NCBI RefSeq assembly: GCF_023111095.1
Contig: NZ_JALGYW010000002.1
Coordinates: 248,001-312,000 of the forward strand
Direction of reading: 5' to 3'
Length of the DNA stretch: 64,000 nucleotides
DNA from: Maribellus sp. YY47
GTDB lineage: Bacteria > Bacteroidota > Bacteroidia > Bacteroidales > Prolixibacteraceae
In this document: positions 34,185 to 42,400 of the stretch, piece by piece
Layout of the letters: each line of letters begins with the position of its first letter
How positions within the stretch are numbered: the stretch's first letter is position 1
Program-made: the position numbers and the translations under genes
The notes under the pieces: generated by a model
The model's database searches: none
Told to the model about the DNA's origin: nothing
What the model saw: only the letters and a program-made list of their open reading frames with translations

Positions 34185-34985
34185 GTGAGAACTTTTACAA
34201 CTACAACCTTAATTTCTATTTTTTTATTGGTCTGTCTTTTGGGCAATGCGCAGGAATACGGACAAAAAGCAAACACCGTTCGCGTACTTACTTTCAACCT
34301 CTTACATGGAGCCACCACAAAAGGAGATTTTGATCTGGACAAGCTGGCAGCGGTAATAAAAGACGCTGACGCAGATATTGTTGCCATGCAGGAAGTAGAC
34401 TACAAAACAACGCGGGCAAAGGGATACGATTTGGCAACTGAACTAGGCTGGCGCACAAAAATGGCCCCTATTTTTGGTATTGCCATGCCCTTCAACGGCG
34501 GTGCATATGGCGATGGAATACTCTGCAAAATGCCTATACTGGAAAGTAAAAACCTGGCTCTTCCGCATTCCGCCAACAGCGAACCCCGGACAGCGCTTTC
34601 GGTGTTAATTCAACTTAACTCAGGCGATACAATCCGTTTTGTTGCCACTCACCTTGAGCACAGTAAAAATTCGACTGACCGCATTGATCAGATCAATACT
34701 ATCAATGCAGAATTTGCAAACGACCGCTTTCCAACCATTCTGGCGGGTGATTTAAACGACACTCCCGAAAGTAAAGCCATTTCTACGCTGAAAGAATACT
34801 GGAAAGACAGTTCAGCTGCAACTTCGTTTCTCACGTTTCCATCGCATGCGCCAAATCGTAAGATCGATTACATCACGTATAGTCCGGCCAAGAGTTGGGA
34901 GGTCATCGAAAGCCGAGCGATCTGCGACAGCATCGCCTCCGATCACTGTGCTGTTCTTTCCGTTCTGCGATTAACAGAAAACTAA
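34185..34985 (+). CDS. Endonuclease/exonuclease/phosphatase-family protein, secreted
   Basis: 266 residues from a GTG at 34185, the only start that keeps the signal peptide (ending GNAQ near residue 22). Motifs of the DNase I-like fold are present: LTFNLLHG, the metal-binding Glu in MQEVD, GDLNDTPES, and the final SDHCAV with the catalytic Asp-His pair. Family members cut phosphodiesters or phosphomonoesters of nucleic acids, lipids or inositol phosphates; the substrate cannot be assigned. A second, longer family member is encoded at 52740-53573. A strong terminator follows. Confidence 0.88.
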   Translation: MRTFTTTTLISIFLLVCLLGNAQEYGQKANTVRVLTFNLLHGATTKGDFDLDKLAAVIKDADADIVAMQEVDYKTTRAKGYDLATELGWRTKMAPIFGIAMPFNGGAYGDGILCKMPILESKNLALPHSANSEPRTALSVLIQLNSGDTIRFVATHLEHSKNSTDRIDQINTINAEFANDRFPTILAGDLNDTPESKAISTLKEYWKDSSAATSFLTFPSHAPNRKIDYITYSPAKSWEVIESRAICDSIASDHCAVLSVLRLTEN

Positions 34986-35056
34986 TCAGCAAAGTCGGTA
35001 CTCTCCCTTCCAATAAAAGGGATAAAGCGAATAAGATATTTTCAAGTTTTAGTATA

Positions 35057-35105
35057 AGAGGATTTGTTCTAGGGTCGATCCCAAACACAAATCCTCTCCT
35101 TTTTA
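35057..35105 (+). terminator. Rho-independent terminator after the phosphatase-family gene
   Basis: AGAGGATTTGT (35057-35067) pairs with ACAAATCCTCT (35087-35097), with an inner GGG/CCC stem, followed by CCTTTTT. It lies 72 bp after the stop codon, and on the other strand it could also end nothing upstream, so it serves the plus-strand gene. Confidence 0.85.
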
Positions 35106-35150
35106 AAAGCAATTCAAGTATGAATTTAACTTCTGAGGATCTGACCGAAA

Positions 35151-36500
35151 CTAATAATAAACGAGCTCTGTTTCCAACGATTCTGCCTCCTGAAAAGTGA
35201 TTTCAAAATCCTCCAGTTCTTTTAAAATCGGTTCATAGATTTCAGGAATAATTGGAATATACATGCCTTTCAGGTTTAGCTGCCCGGTAAGTACCAGTTT
35301 TGCAGCAACGGCAAGCGGCAAACCAACTGTTTTCGCCATAGCCGTTTTGGTTGCGTTTTCACCGGTAACCACCAGCGAACTGGTTTTCCGATACAACTCA
35401 CCATCAGGCTCTTTTCGATAGACAAATTTGTGCCACATCACGATCATGTCTTTGTCGTCGGCTTGCAACTGCCACTTTTGTTTCAGAATATGTTCGAGCA
35501 CCTGCGCGGGTGTCGCTTTTTTTAAACCAATCGGCGTTTTATCAAAAATGCCCATCCATTTTAGTTTGTAAACGATCTCCGAATCCTGCGGAATATTCAG
35601 ATAATGAAAAAGCTTCAGTTCCACCGAATCGGTTGGATGATAAGGCAGAAATGAGTTGATGAATTCCCGGTACGTCATATTCTCGACGTTTTCAAGATAA
35701 TAGGAATCGTCGGTAGCGCCAAGCTGAACAAAAACATTCCAGGCCTTGCTGAATCCGGGTCTTCGGAGAGTTCCGCGATAAATAGTCGGAATTTCCTGAA
35801 GGTTGTATTTCTGAATATAGTACAGCGAATCGCGGTTGGCATAACCTTCAAACATCCCGAATTTTCCGAGATCAATCATTTCTGTTCGCCGAAACAAACG
35901 GTTATAAGGAATGTATTTGATTTTACCATTCTGAATAAAACGAGCCGGGCCTCCCTGTCCGGCCAACACCACATTTCGCGGATTCCAGCTGAATTTGTAA
36001 TTCCACGGGTTATCGTCCGATTCGGGCGCCACCAAACCGCCGGTGAACGATTCGAAGCACTCCATCACACAGCCGTCGTTTTTTAACTGGTTGATAATTT
36101 TCATAGCCGACATGTGATCGAGCCCCGGATCAAGTCCGCATTCGTTTAGAAAGAACAAGCCTTTTTCGTTTACTTCAGCCTCAAAGGCTTTCAGGTCTGC
36201 CGTTTCATAAGATGCGGTAAGCAGATTTTTTGAAAATTTCACACACGACTGTGCCACATATTTATGAAACCTTGCCGGGAGCAGCGAAATCACCAGATCG
36301 GCTTCTTTAACTTCAGCTTCGCGGGCAAACTCATCGTGTACATCCAGCAGGGCAAAAGCCAAACCAAGCGAGTGCACCAGTTCGCTTTCCTGGGTATCGG
36401 CAACTTTAATCCGCCAACTGTATTTCAATGCATTTTCAGCCAAATAAGTGAGCAGAAAGATACTGGATCTGCCGGCTCCGAAAATCAAAATGTTCTTCAT
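35151..36500 (-). CDS. Saccharopine dehydrogenase-like protein, divergent paralogue
   Basis: 449 residues with a Rossmann motif GAGRSS near residue 8 and the family blocks VISLLPARFH, LNECGLDPGLDHMSA and NPWNYKFSWNPR. Its closest relative in the window is the 443-residue protein at 44418-45746, but it departs from the Lys9-type sequence in the nucleotide loop (GAGRSSIF instead of GAGMVAKP) and in the TGGLVAPESDDNP block. In the saccharopine pathway such enzymes release glutamate and 2-aminoadipate semialdehyde. A related step on another amino acid, or the lysine-condensing step, is possible. It is the last gene of the catabolic cluster, 221 bp after the aldehyde dehydrogenase gene, a gap that holds a hairpin repeat. 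Confidence 0.85.
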   Translation of the reverse strand: MKNILIFGAGRSSIFLLTYLAENALKYSWRIKVADTQESELVHSLGLAFALLDVHDEFAREAEVKEADLVISLLPARFHKYVAQSCVKFSKNLLTASYETADLKAFEAEVNEKGLFFLNECGLDPGLDHMSAMKIINQLKNDGCVMECFESFTGGLVAPESDDNPWNYKFSWNPRNVVLAGQGGPARFIQNGKIKYIPYNRLFRRTEMIDLGKFGMFEGYANRDSLYYIQKYNLQEIPTIYRGTLRRPGFSKAWNVFVQLGATDDSYYLENVENMTYREFINSFLPYHPTDSVELKLFHYLNIPQDSEIVYKLKWMGIFDKTPIGLKKATPAQVLEHILKQKWQLQADDKDMIVMWHKFVYRKEPDGELYRKTSSLVVTGENATKTAMAKTVGLPLAVAAKLVLTGQLNLKGMYIPIIPEIYEPILKELEDFEITFQEAESLETELVYY

Positions 36501-36544
36501 TCCTTAATTCTCTGGTTTATATTTTCGTCTCAACGATCAACTTC

Positions 36545-36652
36545 AGCGCATTTCGGCGCAAAACAGGCCGGATTTTCAAACGGCCTTTTCCGGTGCGCCT
36601 ATTTTCATTCGCGCTTTCTACCCCGGGTTAAAACCTTGGGCTTACAGGGGTC
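36545..36652. repeat. Intercistronic hairpin repeat, copy 5 (partial)
   Basis: TTTCGGCGCAAAAC, GGTGCGCCTATTTTCATTCGC and CCCCGGGTTAAAACCTTGGG (36620-36639). The terminal AACTCCTACGGAGTT hairpin is missing. It lies between the ALDH7 and saccharopine dehydrogenase-like genes, so the family is not confined to the redox operon. Confidence 0.65.
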
Positions 36653-36721
36653 CATCATGCCAACTATCACTTTCTTGTTCAATCCGTTGAACTCTGAACC
36701 CTGAACTTTAAACTGATCTCT

Positions 36722-38269
36722 TTATACATTAAACTCGATCCCTTGTGCCAGGGGTAGCTCTGTACTATAATTAATGGTGTTTGTTTGACGGCGCATGTAC
36801 GCTTTCCAGGCGTCGGAACCCGATTCTCGACCGCCACCCGTATCTTTTTCGCCACCAAAAGCGCCGCCAATTTCGGCGCCCGAAGTACCGATGTTCACAT
36901 TGGCAATTCCACAATCAGAGCCTTCATGCGACAGAAATTTTTCGGTTTCCAGAATGTTCCGCGAGAAGATGGCCGAAGACAATCCCTGTGGCACATCGTT
37001 ATGAATTTGAATTGCTTCTTCCAGTGTTTTGTATTTGATTAAATAAAGGAGCGGCGCAAAGGTTTCTTCCTGTACAATTTCGTAATGATTTTCAACCTCA
37101 GCAATACATGGTTTTACATAAGTTCCGGTGCTGAAACCTTCTACTTCCAACACGTCGCCGCCTGTAATAATTTTTCCACCTTCGTGTTTCACACGTTCAA
37201 CCGAATTCAGAAAATTCTTAACCGCCCATTTATCTACCAGCGGGCCAACCAGCGTTTTAGAATCCAGCGCATGACCGATCGGCAGTTTCTGATAAATAGC
37301 CACCAGCTTTTGTTTGAACTCTTCATAAACCGACTCGTGCAAAATAATTCGCCGGGTAGAAGTACAACGTTGTCCGCAGGTTCCAACCGCACCAAAAACC
37401 ACTGCACGAAGTGCCATTTCCATATCGGCATCCGGCGTGATGATGATGGCATTGTTTCCGCCCAGTTCCAGAATCGAACGTCCTAGGCGCTCGCCCACCA
37501 AACGCCCGACTTTCTGCCCGATCCGCGTAGAACCGGTAAACGAAACCAGCGGAATATTCCGGTCGGAAAACATGGTATCGCCAAGCACTTTTGACTCGGC
37601 TGCCACCAGGCTCAGTACACCTTCCGGCACATCGTTTTCTTTTAGCACATTGGCTACAATTTTATGGACAGCCACCGCGCACAAATACACTTTCGAAGAG
37701 GGCTTCCAAACCACCACATCACCAGCTATCAGTGCAATCATGGCATTCCATGCCCACACTGCCACCGGAAAGTTAAATGCAGAAACCACCCCTACAATTC
37801 CAAGTGGATGATACTGATCGTACATGCGATGCCGGGCTCTTTCGGAATGCATGGTGAAGCCATACAACTGCCGCGATTGACCCACTGCAAAGTCGCAGAT
37901 ATCGATCATTTCCTGTACTTCGCCCAAACCTTCCTGAAGGATTTTACCCATTTCGTACGACACCAGTTTACCCAGCGGTTCTTTGTATTTCCTTAGCTCC
38001 AATCCTATTTGCCGGACAATTTCACCTCGTTTAGGTGCCGGAACCATCCGCCATGTTTTAAAGGCCTCTTTGGCGGTTTCAATCACTTCCTGGTAATCTT
38101 CAATGCCGCATTGCTGCACTCCGGCAATCAGTTTTCCGTCAGAAGGCGAATACGATTCCATAAATTTCCCCGTGGTTGATTTCCACTTTGTTCCCGTGCA
38201 AACTCCCGGGTTCACCGACTCAATTCCAAGTTCTTTTAATACTGTTTTAAAATCTATTTCCTGTGTCAT
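36722..38269 (-). CDS. Antiquitin-type aldehyde dehydrogenase (2-aminoadipate semialdehyde dehydrogenase, ALDH7)
   Basis: 515 residues, family length. The catalytic region reads FTGSTRIGQKVG, LELGGNNAIII (general base Glu) and GTCGQRCTSTRR with the nucleophile Cys. The C-terminal block CGIANVNIGTSGAEIGGAFG, then GGEKDTGGGRESGSDAWK and INYSTELPLAQGI is diagnostic of ALDH7A1/antiquitin, which oxidises 2-aminoadipate semialdehyde (or its cyclic imine) to 2-aminoadipate in lysine breakdown. The neighbouring saccharopine dehydrogenase-like genes supply that substrate in known pathways, which supports the call. The nearby repeat at 38331-38390 separates it from the thiolase gene. Confidence 0.93.
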   Translation of the reverse strand: MTQEIDFKTVLKELGIESVNPGVCTGTKWKSTTGKFMESYSPSDGKLIAGVQQCGIEDYQEVIETAKEAFKTWRMVPAPKRGEIVRQIGLELRKYKEPLGKLVSYEMGKILQEGLGEVQEMIDICDFAVGQSRQLYGFTMHSERARHRMYDQYHPLGIVGVVSAFNFPVAVWAWNAMIALIAGDVVVWKPSSKVYLCAVAVHKIVANVLKENDVPEGVLSLVAAESKVLGDTMFSDRNIPLVSFTGSTRIGQKVGRLVGERLGRSILELGGNNAIIITPDADMEMALRAVVFGAVGTCGQRCTSTRRIILHESVYEEFKQKLVAIYQKLPIGHALDSKTLVGPLVDKWAVKNFLNSVERVKHEGGKIITGGDVLEVEGFSTGTYVKPCIAEVENHYEIVQEETFAPLLYLIKYKTLEEAIQIHNDVPQGLSSAIFSRNILETEKFLSHEGSDCGIANVNIGTSGAEIGGAFGGEKDTGGGRESGSDAWKAYMRRQTNTINYSTELPLAQGIEFNV

Positions 38270-38330
38270 TTTTCTATTTTTTTGATTGATTTTCTATTTC
38301 AAAACCTCAAATAATGAGTTAAACCCAAAT

Positions 38331-38390
38331 TACCCCTAACTCCCCCAAAGGGAGACCTTTTCTCCCCTCTGGGGAGATAAAGAGGGGTCA
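38331..38390. repeat. Bacteroidota CCCCTAACTCCCC-type hairpin repeat
   Basis: ACCCCTAACTCCCCCAAAGG and TCTCCCCTCTGGGGAGA with a closing AGAGGGGT. The outer ACCCCT/AGGGGT arms pair as well. It sits in the 166-bp gap between the thiolase and ALDH7 genes. Such elements are widespread between genes in this phylum. Confidence 0.65.
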
Positions 38391-38435
38391 GATTGTTAAA
38401 TCCAAAGGCATTCTTCATTATTTTTTCTCTATATC

Positions 38436-39638
38436 TTAAACTTTTTCGATGACCATTGAGATTCCTTGTCCAACTCCAATGCACATGGTGCAAAGCGCAT
38501 ATTTTGAACGAGTGTGCTGAAGTTGATGAAACGCGGTAGTTACCAGTCGTGCCCCCGACATACCCAGCGGATGCCCCAATGCGATCGCTCCACCCAAGGG
38601 ATTGATTCGCGGATCGAGATCATCCAGTCCCCACTGACGGATACAGGCCAGCGATTGCGCGGCAAATGCCTCATTCAGCTCAATAATATCCATTTGCCCC
38701 ATTGACAAACTCAGTAGTTTGAACAGTTTTTCGGTTGCGGGAACAGGCCCAATTCCCATGATCCTTGGAGGTACCCCAGCCGACTGGGCTCCCAAAATTC
38801 GCGCTTTCGGAACCAGGTTGAAACGCTTAACAGCTTCTGCTGAAGCAATAATCAAGGCCGCTGCTCCGTCGTTTATTCCCGAGGCATTTCCTGCAGTTAC
38901 CGTTCCGTCTGCCCCCATCACCGGTTTTAGCGAAGCCAGTTTCTCAGGCGAAGTCAGTCTTGGATGTTCGTCTGTATTCACGACAATGGGATCGCCTTTT
39001 TGCTGCGGAATAACAACCGGAACAATCTCGTGAGCCAACGCACCGTTCTTTTGTGCATCGTCGGCTTTTTGCTGACTGTGATGCGCAAAACGGTCCTGAT
39101 CCTCCCGGCTTATCTTGAATTCTTCGGCCAGGTTTTCAGCCGTGCAAATCAGCGCATCGGTTCCAAATTGTTTCTGAAATTCCGGGTTGATAAAACGCCA
39201 GCCGATAGTTGAGTCGAAAATCTCGGCATCCCGTGAAAACGCGCTGGTGGGTTTGGGCATCACAAAAGGTGAACGCGACATGCTTTCCACGCCGCCAGCT
39301 ATCACCAGTTCTGCCTCACCTGCCCGGATAGCACGAGCTGCCATAGCCACCGCTTCCATTCCCGAGCCACACAAGCGGTTTACGGTTACTCCGGGCACCG
39401 ATTCCGGAAATCCGGCCAGCAGAAGTCCCATTCGAGCTACATTGCGGTTGTCTTCTCCCGCCTGATTGGCGCATCCAAAAATCACATCGTCGATCGCCGA
39501 TTTATCCAGGTTTGGATTTCGCTCCAAAATGGCTTTTAAAGGAATTGCTGCAAGATCGTCGGCACGTACCGATGATAAAGCTCCTCCGTATTTACCAACC
39601 GGAGTACGAATGGCATCGCATATAAAAACTTCTTTCAT
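38436..39638 (-). CDS. pcaF: 3-oxoadipyl-CoA thiolase-type acetyl-CoA acyltransferase (PcaF/PaaJ-like)
   Basis: 400 residues. Thiolase catalytic residues are seen in NRLCGSGMEA (nucleophile Cys), GGAIALGHPLG (His) and CTMCIGVGQG (second Cys). Blocks that mark the PcaF/PaaJ branch are GGALSSVRADDLAAIPLKA, CANQAGEDNRNVARMGLLLA and IGWRFINPEFQKQFG. Those enzymes split 3-oxoadipyl-CoA to succinyl-CoA and acetyl-CoA. No aromatic-ring pathway genes lie nearby, so the substrate probably comes from another source, and PcaI/PcaJ are encoded 1.4 kb upstream in the same operon. The 41-bp gap to the aminotransferase gene indicates co-transcription. Confidence 0.88.
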   Translation of the reverse strand: MKEVFICDAIRTPVGKYGGALSSVRADDLAAIPLKAILERNPNLDKSAIDDVIFGCANQAGEDNRNVARMGLLLAGFPESVPGVTVNRLCGSGMEAVAMAARAIRAGEAELVIAGGVESMSRSPFVMPKPTSAFSRDAEIFDSTIGWRFINPEFQKQFGTDALICTAENLAEEFKISREDQDRFAHHSQQKADDAQKNGALAHEIVPVVIPQQKGDPIVVNTDEHPRLTSPEKLASLKPVMGADGTVTAGNASGINDGAAALIIASAEAVKRFNLVPKARILGAQSAGVPPRIMGIGPVPATEKLFKLLSLSMGQMDIIELNEAFAAQSLACIRQWGLDDLDPRINPLGGAIALGHPLGMSGARLVTTAFHQLQHTRSKYALCTMCIGVGQGISMVIEKV

Positions 39639-39648
39639 TTTTTTAATT

Positions 39649-39680
39649 AGCTACGAGCCCCGAGCCACTAGCTTCAAGCT
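39649..39680. repeat. Second copy of the CTACGAGCC dispersed repeat
   Basis: CTACGAGCCCCGAGCCACTAG, reverse complement of the core at 7510-7530. It lies in the short gap between the thiolase and aminotransferase genes. Confidence 0.6.
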
Positions 39681-41023
39681 CAATTTTTATTTATAGTATT
39701 CAGTTTATCAATTTTTGGTTTGAAGGCTTTGAAAGCCCTTAACAAACCTTCTGTCAAACGATCAATCTCCTTTTGCGCCATAACTGTGGAAAGCATGCAC
39801 GAAAAAGTATTGATCATTAAAATCTTTTCCTCATAATACATGTAGTCGAGCAGCTCTTTCACGACGCTGCCAGCTTCTTTCGACAGATAAGCTTCACGAT
39901 AAGTGTTCGGAGAAGTTGAACGCAAATGCATTCGAAACATAGATCCGGCGCCTGTTACCGATACCGGCACATCGGCCAGTTGAATGGCTTCGCGTATCTG
40001 ACCGACTGCTTTTTGAGTCAGTGCATTCAGTCTTATCACCGCTTTTTTGTCGAAATACTGCATGGCCTTGTAGCCGGCAGTCATGGTAATCGGATTGGCA
40101 GAAAAAGTTCCGGAATGCGGCAACAACAGATTCTTTTCGTGCGGATCAAAAACCTTCATCACATCTGCTCTTCCGGCTACCGCACCCACCGGAAAACCTC
40201 CGCCAATGATCTTCCCGAGCGAAGTAAGATCGGGCTTTACGGAATAATCTTCCTGTGCACCGCCATAGTTTACCCGGAAAGTGATCACCTCATCAAACAC
40301 CAGCAAAGCATCGTTTTTTCGCGTCCAGTTGTAAATGGCTTCAATAAAATCATTGGCTCCGCGCATCAATCCAACGCGGTGTGGAACCGGATCGATTATC
40401 ACACAGGCGATTTCATCGGCATGCCGGTCAAGAATTGTGAGTGTTCGCTCCGCATCGTTATAAGGGAAAATGATCACATCGCGCGATACACTTTTCGGTG
40501 TTCCGTGTGCCAGCAAAACACTGGCCGGATGATTAATGTCGCCCCAATTGGTGGGATTGGCCGTCTGGCTTACTTCTGCAAAATCATAGGTTCCGTGGTA
40601 GGTTCCCTCAGCTTTGGCAATCTTTGACCGCCCGGTAAATGCCCTCGATGCTTTAATCATCGCCATTACCGCCTCGGTTCCGGAATTTACAAAACGAATG
40701 CGTTCAAAGCTTTCCACCCGTTTGATCATGTGTTTCGCATAAGCCACTTCAATTTCGGAAGCCAGCGTATAAGCTGTTCCCTTTTTCAACTGTTCGATGA
40801 CGGCATCGATCACCGGTGGAAAAGAATGCCCGTGAATCAAGGCTGCCATATTGTTGGCAAAGTCAATTCGTGCGGTTCCCTCAATATCGGTAATGTAACA
40901 TCCCGAAGCTACATTGGCGTAATTCGGGAAAGGCTCGTGGTAAACCGTATTCCGGCTTACACCGCCAGCCAGAACCTTCTGCGCCTGTTTATACAGTTTT
41001 TCGCTGTTACTCTTTTTTGTCAT
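39680..41023 (-). CDS. Class III PLP aminotransferase (glutamate-semialdehyde-aminomutase / beta-aminotransferase-like)
   Basis: 447 residues. PLP-binding features are FVNSGTEAVMAMIKAS, LLVFDEVITFRVNYGG and the Schiff-base Lys in LTSLGKIIGGGFPVGA. The overall pattern is that of glutamate-1-semialdehyde aminomutase relatives, a group that includes beta-amino acid aminotransferases. The heme-pathway HemL is unlikely because the gene sits in a catabolic operon and the sequence departs from HemL. Possible roles here are moving the 3-amino group of 3-aminoadipate (or beta-lysine) to 2-oxoglutarate, or an omega-amino group. The start overlaps the end of pcaJ by 17 bp, so translation is coupled. Confidence 0.85.
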   Translation of the reverse strand: MTKKSNSEKLYKQAQKVLAGGVSRNTVYHEPFPNYANVASGCYITDIEGTARIDFANNMAALIHGHSFPPVIDAVIEQLKKGTAYTLASEIEVAYAKHMIKRVESFERIRFVNSGTEAVMAMIKASRAFTGRSKIAKAEGTYHGTYDFAEVSQTANPTNWGDINHPASVLLAHGTPKSVSRDVIIFPYNDAERTLTILDRHADEIACVIIDPVPHRVGLMRGANDFIEAIYNWTRKNDALLVFDEVITFRVNYGGAQEDYSVKPDLTSLGKIIGGGFPVGAVAGRADVMKVFDPHEKNLLLPHSGTFSANPITMTAGYKAMQYFDKKAVIRLNALTQKAVGQIREAIQLADVPVSVTGAGSMFRMHLRSTSPNTYREAYLSKEAGSVVKELLDYMYYEEKILMINTFSCMLSTVMAQKEIDRLTEGLLRAFKAFKPKIDKLNTINKN

Positions 41024-41693
41024 GACCTTCCATTTCTTGAATTAGATGAATTTCTGCGCCGGTTTGCTGTTGCAGCGATTCGAATGTCACCCCCGGTGCC
41101 ATCTCTCTTACAAATAATTTTTCATTTTGAACATCGATAATCGCCAGATCGGTATAAATGCGGCTTACTACCTTTTTCCCCGTTAAAGGATAATTGCATT
41201 CCTTAACAATTTTTGCCTCGCCCGATTTGGTGCAATGCTTTGTGATCACAAAAACTGAAGGCACTCCGGCCACCAGGTCCATCGCGCCACCCACTGCCGG
41301 AATATCCTCCGGATTACCGGTCGACCAGTTCGCAAGATCACCTTCCTGCGAAACCTGGTAAGCCCCAAGTACACAAATATCGATGTGCCCGCCGCGGATC
41401 ATCGCAAAACTATCGGCATGATGAAAATAGGCAGCTCCCGGAATGGCAGTAACGTATTTTTTACCTGCATTCACCAGTTCGGGATCCTCACTTCCCGATG
41501 CAGCCACCGCGCCCATTCCAAGCAGCCCGTTTTCGGTGTGATAAATTACCTCGCGGCCTTCAGGAATAAAGCCGGCCACCATTTCAGGCATTCCAATTCC
41601 CAAATTCACATAAGCGCCGTCGTGAATATCTCGGGCTACATTCTGAGCCATTTCCGTAAGGCTCCACCCCTCTTTTTGTGCTGCTAATTCCAT
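41007..41693 (-). CDS. pcaJ: 3-oxoacid CoA-transferase subunit B (PcaJ-like)
   Basis: 228 residues. The catalytic Glu is in YHTENGLLGMG. Blocks MAQNVARDIHDGAYVNLGIG, AYFHHADSFAMIRGGHIDIC, LGAYQVSQEGDLANWSTG and AVGGAMDLVAG match the PcaJ / ScoB group, with PcaJ the closer by eye. With the PcaI-like subunit it moves CoA from succinyl-CoA to a 3-oxoacid such as 3-oxoadipate. It overlaps the subunit A gene by 10 bp and the aminotransferase gene by 17 bp. ScoAB (acetoacetate) specificity cannot be excluded from sequence alone. Confidence 0.9.
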   Translation of the reverse strand: MELAAQKEGWSLTEMAQNVARDIHDGAYVNLGIGMPEMVAGFIPEGREVIYHTENGLLGMGAVAASGSEDPELVNAGKKYVTAIPGAAYFHHADSFAMIRGGHIDICVLGAYQVSQEGDLANWSTGNPEDIPAVGGAMDLVAGVPSVFVITKHCTKSGEAKIVKECNYPLTGKKVVSRIYTDLAIIDVQNEKLFVREMAPGVTFESLQQQTGAEIHLIQEMEGHDKKE

Positions 41694-42400
41694 GGATACC
41701 TCCTTTCTTCGGCTACCAGTTTTGATTCGTCAGCCGGATTGGAAACTTCCACAATCCGGTGCACAAAAATGCCGGGTGTAACCACACATTCGGGATCAAT
41801 CTCTCCCAACTCCACTATTTTACGTGCCTGAACGATCGTGGTTTTGGCCGCCATACACATCACCGGTCCGAAATTGCGGGCGGTTTTATTGTAAACCAGG
41901 TTCCCGTATTTATCCGCCATATGACATTTCACCAATGAGAAATCGGCTTTTATGGCATGTTCCAACACATAATCGCGGCCATTAAATCTCCGGACTTCTT
42001 TTCCTTCCGCCAGCGGCGTATTCACCGAAGTTGGTGTATAAAAAGCAGGAATTCCGGCACCGCCTGCACGAATACGTTCGGCCAATGTGCCTTGCGGCAC
42101 CAGCTCGAGTTCGATTTCACCCCGGCGGTACATTTCCGGAAAAACCACAGAAATGGTCGTTCGGGGAAAAGAACAGATGATTTTGCTTACCTGGCGGTTT
42201 TCAATCAAAGCTGCAAGTCCCACATGTCCGCTACCTGCATTATTGCTGACAACGGTGAGATTTTTTGCCCTCTGATCCACCAAAGCATGAATCAGCTCTA
42301 CCGGACTACCGGCCTCCCCAAATCCGCTGATCATTACCGTGGCCCCGTCAAAAATACCTGCCACGGCTTCTGCTGCCGATTCAACGATTTTATTGATCAT
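41684..42400 (-). CDS. pcaI: 3-oxoacid CoA-transferase subunit A (PcaI-like)
   Basis: 238 residues. Blocks VMISGFGEAGSPVELIHAL, NNAGSGHVGLAALIENRQV, SKIICSFPRTTISVVFPEMY and NKTARNFGPVMCMAAKTTIV are typical of PcaI, and the C-terminus has VVTPGIFVHRIVEV. It forms a dimer of subunits with PcaJ. Overlaps: 11 bp with the kamA-like gene upstream and 10 bp with pcaJ downstream, so the four genes are translated in one run. The combination with a PcaF-type thiolase points to 3-oxoadipate as the compound activated. Confidence 0.9.
   Translation of the reverse strand: MINKIVESAAEAVAGIFDGATVMISGFGEAGSPVELIHALVDQRAKNLTVVSNNAGSGHVGLAALIENRQVSKIICSFPRTTISVVFPEMYRRGEIELELVPQGTLAERIRAGGAGIPAFYTPTSVNTPLAEGKEVRRFNGRDYVLEHAIKADFSLVKCHMADKYGNLVYNKTARNFGPVMCMAAKTTIVQARKIVELGEIDPECVVTPGIFVHRIVEVSNPADESKLVAEERRYPWN

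Noticed and set aside
39680-41023. hemL (glutamate-1-semialdehyde aminomutase) of heme synthesis
   Set aside because: It is embedded by 17-bp overlap in a catabolic operon and departs from HemL sequence; a beta- or omega-aminotransferase is more likely.
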